DNA of 19,501 nt. Origin: Euryarchaeota archaeon UBA258 (GTDB lineage Archaea > Thermoplasmatota > Poseidoniia > Poseidoniales > Poseidoniaceae). How positions within the stretch are numbered: position 1 is the stretch's first letter; each line of letters begins with the position of its first letter. The stretch is taken from the NCBI GenBank assembly GCA_002502605.1, contig DAPR01000060.1, positions 1,532-21,032 of the forward strand. Direction: 5' to 3'. Made by a program: the position numbers and the translations under genes. Positions 7,490-15,100 of the stretch are shown here, piece after piece. The notes beneath the pieces are model-generated. The model was not told where the DNA came from. It made no database searches and was given only the letters and a program-made list of their open reading frames with translations.

Positions 7490-7552
7490 GGTTGAAGGCT
7501 TACGCCTCGATTCATCAACCTTACCGTCAACCATCCATGCCAAATCTGGCAG

Positions 7553-7560
7553 ATTTTATC
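7553..7560 (-). promoter_or_regulatory. TATA-like box upstream of purB
   Basis: GATAAAAT on the minus strand, in the 74-bp gap between the 7564-8010 gene and purB. A transcript starting about 25 bp downstream would begin near 7530, close to the alternative purB ATG at 7534. It is the only A/T-rich candidate in this gap. Confidence 0.35.
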
Positions 7561-7563
7561 GTC

Positions 7564-8010
7564 TCAAGATGTGGAGTTGAGGGCTGCATCTTCTGCCATC
7601 GGCCGCATCACCATGCGAATCAGGATCACGGCTGCTATGGTCGAGAGAACGAAAAACACACCCACATAATCAGATATGTTGTACCACATCATGACAACGC
7701 CGAGAAGCGATGCATAGGCGATCAATTGGCACACTGCTGAAGCGGTTTGGAGGCGGTTCATGTGAGCCTCGCTTAACTTACCTTCATGTTCAAGAATGAA
7801 GGTGTAAATCAAGAAGTAAATCCCTTGGAAGGGAATCGCTGCGGCGATGATGGTCAGCGCAATTTCCCGAATCCATGAGTAAGTGCGCTCTTGTTCGATG
7901 CCTTGGAACAGCATGAAAGCAGTGTTCGTACCAAGAAGTGCGGCCATGATGGTCCAGCGCTTATCTTGAGAGGATGTACGGCTCTCAACATTGACTGAAC
8001 CTTCATCCAT
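7564..8010 (-). CDS. Hypothetical membrane protein, four transmembrane helices
   Basis: 148 residues; I do not recognise a family. After a polar N-terminus of about 18 residues there are four hydrophobic stretches: about 19-38, 47-73, 89-111 and 115-135, ending in a short acidic/Ser tail. The loop between helices 2 and 3 is charged (EHEGKLSEAHMNR). ATG at 8010 has no Shine-Dalgarno, but a TATA-like GTAAACA (8041-8047) lies about 34 nt upstream, suggesting a near-leaderless transcript. No catalytic motif is visible. Intact length, codon pattern and lack of overlap with other genes support a real gene. Confidence 0.75.
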   Translation of the reverse strand: MDEGSVNVESRTSSQDKRWTIMAALLGTNTAFMLFQGIEQERTYSWIREIALTIIAAAIPFQGIYFLIYTFILEHEGKLSEAHMNRLQTASAVCQLIAYASLLGVVMMWYNISDYVGVFFVLSTIAAVILIRMVMRPMAEDAALNSTS

Positions 8011-8025
8011 TAGAGTCGGGAAATG

Positions 8026-8043
8026 ACATCAAGGGTTTGATGT
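8026..8043. repeat. 7-bp inverted repeat in the promoter of the 7564-8010 gene
   Basis: ACATCAA, GGGT, TTGATGT: a perfect 7-bp palindrome with a 4-nt centre. It lies between the TATA-like GTAAACA and the ATG at 8010, and about 57 nt after the stop of the upstream small gene. It could be an operator or a weak terminator hairpin for that gene; there is no clear T-run, which favours an operator. Confidence 0.35.
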
Positions 8044-8099
8044 TTACCGTACAAAGGCGTGAATGAAAACGGGTTTGTTCACCGCTTTTTCTTCACCGT

Positions 8100-8321
8100 T
8101 CACGCAGAGGCGATGAGCTTGATGATGAGGCCGGTTACGCCTGCGACGATGAGAAGAAGAATCATCATGGCCAGCGGGCCATATTGGTTCTTGTCGGCCA
8201 CTGCCGTCCCAAAGAAACCGTCCCTTGAAATGGCATGGCCAAAGGATGTGGCTTCCTCGAATTCTGGAAGCGGACGGCGTGGAATTCGTTCTCCTTCTCG
8301 CACAACGAGTTCGTCGCCCAT
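8100..8321 (-). CDS. Small hypothetical tail-anchored membrane protein
   Basis: 73 residues; no family recognised. Residues 1-45 are polar and charged with no cysteines; residues 48-72 (from GPLAMMILLLIVAG on) form one hydrophobic helix at the extreme C-terminus, the topology of a tail-anchored protein. ATG at 8321 is preceded by GGAG with a 4-nt spacer, which supports translation of this frame over the overlapping plus-strand frame. It is divergent from the RecA-like gene at 8408 and shares its promoter region. Confidence 0.65.
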   Translation of the reverse strand: MGDELVVREGERIPRRPLPEFEEATSFGHAISRDGFFGTAVADKNQYGPLAMMILLLIVAGVTGLIIKLIASA

Positions 8322-8375
8322 GAACTCCGGTAAGGCCGGTAGGGCATGAAGGTTGCTCTTCCCTCACTCATCGGA

Positions 8376-8383
8376 AGTATATT
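8376..8383. promoter_or_regulatory. TATA box serving the 8408 gene, possibly both directions
   Basis: AGTATATT lies with its centre about 28 bp before the ATG at 8408, exactly where a TATA box sits for a leaderless archaeal transcript; no Shine-Dalgarno precedes that ATG. Read on the minus strand it is AATATACT, about 58 nt before the ATG at 8321, compatible with a transcript having a roughly 30-nt leader and its own Shine-Dalgarno. The 86-bp gap has no other strong candidate. Confidence 0.55.
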
Positions 8384-8407
8384 GCACGGTGGACATAACG
8401 GCATTTC

Positions 8408-8998
8408 ATGACTCGCATGTCCTTTCCACATGACGGAGGTCGAATTCATCTCGCCGTTGAAGGCAGCACTGGTGGTACAACGTTGGGTTTGCACATGGCT
8501 GCAGATGCAATTGAGCAAGGAGGTCGTGTGCTTTGGGCCGCCCCAGAAATGCCGGATGGGGTGCGTTTTGGTCAATTGTTTGAACACCTGAGTTTAGCGG
8601 ACTCATCAAGGTTTCACGCCATGAATTTAGTTGGCTCCCTAACACAGGCGGTGGATGTACTGGTTGAGACATCGACAGCTTTACCAAGCGTTTCGTTAAT
8701 CGTATTGGACGATTGGTGCGACCAAAGCGGTCGAATCCCAAAGGGACGAGTGAAGGATGCCAGCACTTTGGGTCATTCACTTGATTCAGCCATCACGCTT
8801 CTTCTGATCAGCAAAGGCGGCATTGACGCTGGAAACAACCAAAAAAACCTGAATGTTCGTTCAGAAGCAGCGATGATCGAAGGCGGCTTCCAAATCTGGA
8901 CCCTCGAACGGCCAAATGATGGTCCAGTTCGTTCGATCACTTGTGGCGACAAGCATTACGAATGTCGCCTTACGGATGATGGATTCCAACTTGATTAA
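8408..8998 (+). CDS. RecA/RadB-like P-loop protein with lysine-less Walker A
   Basis: 196 residues. The fold pattern resembles the archaeal RadB/RecA core: a glycine-rich loop VEGSTGGTTLGL (17-28), a helix and strand GGRVLWAAPEM (38-48), the Walker B-like strand SLIVLDD (96-102), the strand ITLLLISKGG and a C-terminal beta region. The Walker A lysine before the Thr-Thr pair is replaced by glycine (GGTT instead of GKTT), so normal ATP hydrolysis is doubtful. It might be a regulatory RecA paralogue. Start ATG at 8408 is likely leaderless. The stop codon overlaps that of the convergent gene by the bases TTAA. Family assignment is tentative. Confidence 0.65.
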   Translation: MTRMSFPHDGGRIHLAVEGSTGGTTLGLHMAADAIEQGGRVLWAAPEMPDGVRFGQLFEHLSLADSSRFHAMNLVGSLTQAVDVLVETSTALPSVSLIVLDDWCDQSGRIPKGRVKDASTLGHSLDSAITLLLISKGGIDAGNNQKNLNVRSEAAMIEGGFQIWTLERPNDGPVRSITCGDKHYECRLTDDGFQLD

Positions 8999-9249
8999 TC
9001 GTCGTTGGTTTCATCTTCACCAAGTAATTCTGCCATCTCATCGAGGGCATCATCATCTGGTTCGTCAAATTGTTCAGGGTTTTTCGCTCCGCCTTCAAGT
9101 TCGTCATCTCCAGCGACCTTTGGTGCAGCTGCTTCGAGCATTTTATCGCGGTTTTCACCCGCCTTTCGAGCGATAAACCAAGCCATTGCCAAAAACATCA
9201 GGCCTAGGGCAACATAAGCGATGGTCTTGGTTGTCTGTTCTTCCACCAT
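8995..9249 (-). CDS. Small single-pass membrane protein with acidic tail
   Basis: 84 residues; no family recognised. One hydrophobic helix at about 10-27 (IAYVALGLMFLAMAWFIA) followed by a positively charged ARKAGENRDK stop-transfer segment and a highly acidic C-terminal half (DEPDDDALDEMAELLGEDE). By the positive-inside rule the acidic tail should be cytoplasmic. ATG at 9249 has GAGG 3-4 nt upstream. It follows tiaS by 24 bp and is probably cotranscribed with it, though no functional link is evident. Confidence 0.72.
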   Translation of the reverse strand: MVEEQTTKTIAYVALGLMFLAMAWFIARKAGENRDKMLEAAAPKVAGDDELEGGAKNPEQFDEPDDDALDEMAELLGEDETNDD

Positions 9250-9273
9250 GAGCCTCGTATCCCTTGTTTATGT

Positions 9274-10485
9274 TTAGCCATTGCGGCTCTTGTTGGGTTC
9301 TTTATTCCAATCCAATGGTTTCGCTAGATGTCGCCGAGCATCCATTGGTGGTTGAGTCCAGGGACTCGACATCCTTGTCTTACCCTCAATCCAGGCCTCA
9401 TTTTGTCGGTTTTTACAGGTTGGACAACGGACTCCTTGTCCCTTACCCATTGATTTCATGCGCCGATTGCAAGCAATGCACATCGGTCGTTCCTTCGTTG
9501 GTGCTGGCGTATGAAGACGCAACCGTTCGAGATGGAGTACGCCTTGCTCGGGATTGAGCCCCATTCCCTCGATTTCATCGCCCGGGCAAAGCGATTGTGC
9601 TAGATGTTTGACATCTCCCGATTCAGCAAAGGCAAGCCATTTCCCTGCGTTGGTCTGAATGACTGTTGTGCCACGACTCAGCACTTCGATTGATTGAACT
9701 TTGGCGTGGAGTGCATGGTCAAGATGATCATCAGTCGCTTGGTTCGTACAAAACACTCGCCATGCAATTGACGGTTCAGTGGCTTCTGCTGATGTCAAGA
9801 GCCTCGCTGCTTCTTTTGCCGTATCTTTTGTTCGGCTGCGAACACCAAACAGAACGGGGCATGTACCACGCGGAGAGATAAGGCTTCGTTCTGTGCGTGG
9901 GTCTCGAGTGAGGAAGGTCCCCGGCAAATGATCTGCTTTTGCTAGCGCTTCATCGCAAACTGAACGCTCGGAGGTCGACCATCGTTCCTTCTTCCTCCAA
10001 CAAACTGCCTCCCACGTCATCTTATCCTGCGGCCACAACACTGCAGCCGTCGCTCCGATTCGTCCCATACCCCCCCAACTTTTGGTTGCCTCAGGAATGG
10101 CACCAAGTGAAATATGGTTTCGAACGGCATCGAAGTAAAACGTTGAATTCTTTGTTCGATTACTGAACCAAACCATACCAGGATCTGTTGCCGATTGTGC
10201 CCGATTTCCGTCTTCCACAGGGGAAATATTTCCCTTCAACGGTTGCAGGTGTTCCCGCCAATATCGATCCAGAAAGAGAAGAAATTCAGCCTCATTGCTT
10301 GGCGAAAGTTCGACGGCCACTGCTGCGTTTCCTCTCGTGCGTTGTTGTGCGTATGGCCAAAGTCGAACCAACCTCAACGTTCCAACCTTCACATCATTGG
10401 GTAAAGCCTCAATCAGTGCATGGAGGCTGAATGTCGTGCACCCTTCGTCCACGGTGTCGGTGTCATCAAGACCTAGCCATCCCAT
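9274..10485 (-). CDS. tiaS: tRNA(Ile2) 2-agmatinylcytidine synthetase TiaS
   Basis: 403 residues. TiaS uses ATP and agmatine to convert C34 of tRNA-Ile(CAU) to agmatidine so that it reads AUA codons; the enzyme is archaeal. N-terminal motif LDDTDTVDEGCTT (6-18) matches the family's DDTD...GCTT, followed by RLVRLWP and TRGNAA. The kinase-like part with NRTKNSTFYFDAV and GGMGRIGA is present, then an OB-fold-like region, and a C-terminal zinc ribbon with Cys336, Cys339, Cys354 and Cys357. ATG at 10485 has GAGGTGA, whose TGA is the stop of the upstream phosphatase gene, so translation is probably coupled. The roughly 45 residues after the zinc ribbon are polar. Confidence 0.94.
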   Translation of the reverse strand: MGWLGLDDTDTVDEGCTTFSLHALIEALPNDVKVGTLRLVRLWPYAQQRTRGNAAVAVELSPSNEAEFLLFLDRYWREHLQPLKGNISPVEDGNRAQSATDPGMVWFSNRTKNSTFYFDAVRNHISLGAIPEATKSWGGMGRIGATAAVLWPQDKMTWEAVCWRKKERWSTSERSVCDEALAKADHLPGTFLTRDPRTERSLISPRGTCPVLFGVRSRTKDTAKEAARLLTSAEATEPSIAWRVFCTNQATDDHLDHALHAKVQSIEVLSRGTTVIQTNAGKWLAFAESGDVKHLAQSLCPGDEIEGMGLNPEQGVLHLERLRLHTPAPTKERPMCIACNRRMKSMGKGQGVRCPTCKNRQNEAWIEGKTRMSSPWTQPPMDARRHLAKPLDWNKEPNKSRNG

Positions 10486-10489
10486 CGTA

Positions 10490-11152
10490 TCACCTCAAAG
10501 GATCGAATGAATCACCAAGGTCATCTGCATCGATCAAACGCTCGACGACCCCTTTTAGACCGATGTTCCAATTGACTTTGAAGCAACGCACTCCCTGTGC
10601 CCATCCGGCTCCCATGTCGCTGTTTCGATCACCAACCATAGCATCGAATGGATGACTGGGTTTCCTTTTCTCCTTCCACCAGTTGACTTCAGCCCCGGGT
10701 GGAATTTCCATCACCAGTTCTTTGTCCAGCGGAGCCTCGTGCCGTAAGAGATGTTCACCTAACCGAAGCATACCGGGCATAGGTTTCCTGCACTGACAGC
10801 GATCACGGTGTCGATGGGGGCAAACCAAAACTGCATCGAAGTGAGCATCTGGGTCGATGTTCATCATCATCTCTCGCATGGCATAGTGAATCTCATGAAT
10901 GCGTTCCACGCCCCACAACCCCCGGGAAATAGGGGATTGATTGGTCACGATACAGATGAGGTATCCTGCTCTACGCAACTGGCCAATTCCTTCCGCTGCT
11001 CCATCCAAGAGCACCAATTCCTCTGGTGTGTTGATGTAATCGGGACTACCAATGTTGAGCACCCCATCGCGGTCAATGAATGCAATCCCACCATGCTCGG
11101 GCGAACCATCTGGAAGCGGTGCTGGGGTAAATTGGACAATGACACCCCGCAT
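10490..11152 (-). CDS. HAD-superfamily phosphatase, GmhB/HisB-N type
   Basis: 220 residues. HAD motifs are complete: DRDGVLN (Asp27 nucleophile, Asp29), VTNQ (69-72), the lysine in CRKPMPGM (Lys123) and VGDRNSD (173-179). The zinc-binding loop CPHRHRDRCQC (Cys111, His113, Cys119, Cys121) is the hallmark of D,D-heptose 1,7-bisphosphate and histidinol phosphate phosphatases. Compared with GmhB there are about 20 extra residues between the lysine motif and the last aspartate motif (around EIPPGAEVNWWKEKRK). The frame is open further upstream to 11374, but ATG at 11152 has AGGAG with a 5-nt spacer, starts just before the domain and avoids overlapping the divergent gene. Substrate (sugar phosphate or histidinol phosphate) is not determined; the neighbour is tiaS, 4 bp away. 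Confidence 0.85.
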   Translation of the reverse strand: MRGVIVQFTPAPLPDGSPEHGGIAFIDRDGVLNIGSPDYINTPEELVLLDGAAEGIGQLRRAGYLICIVTNQSPISRGLWGVERIHEIHYAMREMMMNIDPDAHFDAVLVCPHRHRDRCQCRKPMPGMLRLGEHLLRHEAPLDKELVMEIPPGAEVNWWKEKRKPSHPFDAMVGDRNSDMGAGWAQGVRCFKVNWNIGLKGVVERLIDADDLGDSFDPLR

Positions 11153-11188
11153 GGTCGCTCCTAACCGACTCATTTGAAGGCGTTTTGC

Positions 11189-11207
11189 TTTGGTTGGGGT
11201 TTGGTTG
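11189..11207. repeat. Two direct repeats one helical turn apart in a divergent promoter
   Basis: TTTGGTTG occurs at 11189-11196 and again at 11200-11207, a period of 11 bp. It lies in the 70-bp gap between the HAD phosphatase (minus, start 11152) and the archaeosortase (plus, start about 11223). Same-face repeats of this kind suit a dimeric regulator; no clear TATA box is seen in the gap. Confidence 0.35.
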
Positions 11208-11222
11208 AAATGCCACCGCCTC

Positions 11223-12161
11223 ATGGTCTCCACCATGCTGGTGTCGAATGAAGTCATCTCCATCATTGGCGCAATTGGCCTTCTTTCCCTTGCTATCTCT
11301 TGGCACCGAAGGAATTCCTCGTCGGTGTGGTTGGCCCAAATCGGATGGGTTTTCGTTGGTTTATTTTTCTTCAACGATGCCAGTCTCTATTACGCTCATG
11401 ACGATTTGATTTTGACGCTGTTTTCAGTCATGGCACTCCCGATGGCTGGTGGCATGGCACTCTGGGAGCACAAGGCAGATGACGAACGCACACGTTCATC
11501 ACTCGTTTGGGCTCGAGGAGCAGTGGCTTATGCTGGAGGCCCATACTTGCTCATTGCACATGTCCCTTGGCTGAGTGTCATCGCAATTTGGTTTGTTGCA
11601 GGGCAAGCTGCGTTGTTCTTACGAGTTTCTGGCGGCGATCATGTCGTTATGGGTGAAACCTGGGTCAACACCGCTCAGGGCCAGGTGACATGGGAGGAAT
11701 TCGATGGGAACCGATGGTTCATGGGTTCCTCGACTGAAGAATACATGTTTCAAACAGAATTGCTGTTGATCGATGGAAGTGCTATTGGCATCAACTTCAT
11801 CTTGGCTTGCACCGCTTTGCAATCGATGGTGATTTTCATTGGCGCTATCGCAGTGCTTGACATCGACTGGAAGCGACGTTGCCGAGTGCTGCTGCTTACC
11901 GTCCCATTGATTCACGTTCTCAATCTGTTCAGAAACGCTGGTTTGATTTGGTTGCATACAACCTACGTTGATTGGTCCCTTTGGGGCATGTCAGTGTTTG
12001 AATTTGGTCACAGTTACATCGCTCGTTTTGTTTCCCTCTTTGCAATGTTCATCATGGCACTGATTATGTTTGATCTCTTGCCAGAATTACATCGCCACAT
12101 CGTGCGTTTGCTCAAACCGTTTGGGTTACTTCAACCCAAAAAGCAACCACTTCAGCGTTGA
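11223..12161 (+). CDS. Archaeosortase-family transpeptidase (ArtA-like)
   Basis: 312 residues, about eight transmembrane helices. Archaeosortases are membrane cysteine enzymes that recognise C-terminal tripartite signals such as PGF-CTERM, cut the protein and attach it to a lipid. The family triad is visible: Cys196 in ACTALQSMVIFIGAI, Arg237 in LFRNAGLIWL, and His263/Arg268 in FGHSYIARF. A roughly 50-residue polar extracytoplasmic loop (VSGGDHVVMGETWV onward) precedes the catalytic helix. The start is uncertain: ATG at 11223 or 11235 or an upstream TTG at 11190; no Shine-Dalgarno is obvious. The 3' end overlaps the convergent lectin-domain gene by 10 bp. No PGF-CTERM protein is seen in the window, so substrates are encoded elsewhere. 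Confidence 0.85.
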   Translation: MVSTMLVSNEVISIIGAIGLLSLAISWHRRNSSSVWLAQIGWVFVGLFFFNDASLYYAHDDLILTLFSVMALPMAGGMALWEHKADDERTRSSLVWARGAVAYAGGPYLLIAHVPWLSVIAIWFVAGQAALFLRVSGGDHVVMGETWVNTAQGQVTWEEFDGNRWFMGSSTEEYMFQTELLLIDGSAIGINFILACTALQSMVIFIGAIAVLDIDWKRRCRVLLLTVPLIHVLNLFRNAGLIWLHTTYVDWSLWGMSVFEFGHSYIARFVSLFAMFIMALIMFDLLPELHRHIVRLLKPFGLLQPKKQPLQR

Positions 12162-15100
12162 TTCCATTCATCAGTTGGTGATGCTCGGGTCCAAATGGTT
12201 GCGCTTCCTGCGGGGTATTCCAGAACTTCTGCCCCTGTGGCGTCAAGCATGCCCATCAATTGAGCGGACGGTGCGGTTGCGTTCGTTGTTGCTGGTTCAA
12301 GCAAGTCTGAAAATGCCTCCATAGAGGGGGTTGCGCTTCCTGTTTGTTGAGGAGGTGCAAACATCACGTCTGATGACGGTTGCTGTTCTGAGGTGGCTCC
12401 ATAGAGGTCTTCGGTCTGTGAAGGTTGAGAAGCATTCATTGGTGGTTCAGGTTCTAAACCAAGCATCTGTGAGGCGATGTCTTGTTGTTTTATGTTGTCC
12501 CAATCCTCATCCATGGATTTGCTGGCTCTCGATGATCCAAACGCTGCAATGACGAGAATAAAGGTGACAATAGCCCCTATCAATCCAATGGATCCGTAAA
12601 TCAAGTCGTTGGAAACGCTTGGCGCTAAGTCTGCATTATCACCCACACCATCTCCATCAGTGTCCTGTGATTCTGAAGGGTCATCGGGGAATGCATCATC
12701 CTCATCAACAACGCCATCCCCATCGCCATCAAAGGCGTCAAATGTGGTCGTACAGACAATGGCTTCAATTTCCATTTCTTCCTCACCGATCATGTTATTT
12801 TTGTCGGTGTCCATCGCTTTCACATCAAACTTATTTTTGAATTCCAGATCAGAGAATGTCTTCACGTCGAGTCCATCACTTCGGGGCGATAGTTGTGAAG
12901 AGAGCATGGTCATTTCCATCGAACATGAGCACGTGTACTGTAAGGCTTCTCGGTATTCGATTTCTCCATCCGCATTGAGGTCCAAAGTCGAGAACATCAC
13001 GTCATCTTCACCGGACACCATCCTGAATTCACGTTCACTGACCACGCCATCCTCATCTGCGTCTGCTTCTTCAAAGGCATCCTTTGCTTCTTGTTCACAA
13101 TCGACGCTGATCTCTTCACCAATCGGTGGTTCGTCTGGTCCATCGACAGGAGGTAATTCAGAATCCTCCCACATCGCGATGATGCTCACATCATTGATTG
13201 CTTCCTCGGCAAAGAGCGTGATGTCAAAACGACCGTTTGCCGGCATTTCGATGTACAGCGTATGCTCCGTGCCTTCACCTTCCGAACTCACCTGGACATT
13301 TTCACTGTCGAACTCACCAAATCCGGGGGGTCCTTGTCGACCATTTGTCTTCCCATCCCCGTCCTCCTCAGGGAAGAAATCATCAAAGTTGAACATCAGG
13401 ACAGTTCCTTCGCCAACCAATTCCAAGCTGCCCGATCCGCCATAGGTGTTGATTTCGAGGTACACCCCGGGGTTTTCTAACACCACAAAGAACAGCAAGT
13501 TTTCTTCTGCTGGTGCCTCTAAGCCATTGATTTCTTCACCATTGAACAGTTCAATGGGTGTCCCGTCATAGGTCCAAATGTATCGGTCTTCAAACGATGC
13601 GGTGATCATGATGTTGGCAAAGACATCTTCAGTGCTGAGAAGGATGTACCATGTCCCGGGTGTTGGATCATTGAATCCGATTTTATCACCTGCTCCAGGG
13701 CTTGATGATTGGACATCGAATTCTCCAGCCGTTGGGAATTGTTCTAATCGCATGTACATGGTTGCTTCACCGTAGCCTTCGTCGAGATCCACTTCGATTC
13801 GCTCGGTTCCTGTTGGTACATCGATTTTGAAGTATTGATCCAGACCATCGTATCCGGTAAGAGGACCATAGGCGATCCCGGGTGACAGTTCAATTGCGTC
13901 TTCTGGTTCTGTGTTGTCTGGTGCAAAGGCCATGGTTGCAACTATGGTGTAATCTAAGGCCCTACCATAGGTGTAAGCCGTAACATAGTAGCGCCCAGGC
14001 TCTACATCGTAGAGGGTGGCGTCATGATCGTTGCCTTGACCAGAATCATACACTATTTTTCCTTGATTTGGATTATTTGATTCCGAAGAAATGGGTTCTT
14101 CAAAGAACCAAAATTCGAATGGATCGGGGACTGTTCCCCATGAAAGACCAACATCGATGTTGCCTGTGCCACCATAGGTGCTGACTGTGAGGCTGCTGAG
14201 GTTTTGCTGCACGTCAACGTAATAGTACAACACTCGGTCTTCAAAATCGCTTTGACGCCCGGCATCGATGGTTTGCCCTGTGACTGGAATCCCATTGATT
14301 AACTGAGTCATTTCATCTTCCGATGGTGGAGGGTCTGCTATCGTCCATTCTACGACCATTTCAAATCCGTCAATGTCGGTTTGGGGGACGATTAACACCC
14401 ACCATGTGCCTTCATCAGGCCAATTGATTTGTTCCCATGCATAGCCCCACATGGCTTCTATTGAGCCATCATGATCCCAAGAACTTGGAACCCGATTGTG
14501 ACCGAAGTACAAGTCAATTATGATTTCCTCATCCTTGAATTCAGTTGGATAGAGATTGAAAAAGAGTTCTTTTGTCATTGGTTCGAGTTCAGCGAAGAAC
14601 AGGAGGTTGTCGCCCGCTTGGCCTGAGATGCCTTCGATTTGTTCTCCGTTCTCTATTTCGATTGCTTGAGCAACAATGGTCCCGTCCGGCATCACCCAAT
14701 CAGCACCAAAGATGTCGCCGACTGATTGGCCGTTGAGGTCAGATGTTTCCATTCCTTCCCCCTCGGCGAAGGTCCAATTTGACACCCATGTCACTTCATC
14801 GCCCAAGAATGATAGGTTTGTTCCAATGGAGAGGTTATCCATCATGCCATGGAAGTAATTACACTCACAGCCCGCTCCCATGCTTGCAATGAACAATTCA
14901 TCACAATCGTCTCCGGAGGTGAAGCAATCATTTGAGCCAAAATCACCGGCAGGGATGGTTGCGTCCTCTGCTGAGATGGTTCCTGCAGGAGCTCCATTGA
15001 TTCTGAAGTGACCTCCGATGTTCTCGATCACTTCGATTTCCACATGCGACCACGTCTCGACAGGGATGGTCTGGTTTGAAGTCGGATGCTGTGAAAGACT

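Noticed and set aside
8059..8349. A 96-residue plus-strand frame opposite the small tail-anchored protein
   Set aside because: The minus-strand frame has a Shine-Dalgarno and a coherent polar-then-hydrophobic layout; the plus frame is a basic/Ser mixture typical of antisense reading.
11153..11374. Upstream extension of the HAD phosphatase by 74 residues
   Set aside because: It would overlap the divergent archaeosortase coding region, has no domain, and ATG at 11152 has a good AGGAG site.
12609..13445. A 278-residue serine/proline-rich frame on the plus strand
   Set aside because: It is antisense to the acidic PPC-like/EF-hand/TSP3 coding region; Asp/Glu codons read backwards give Ser and Pro runs. 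No ribosome site or recognisable domain.
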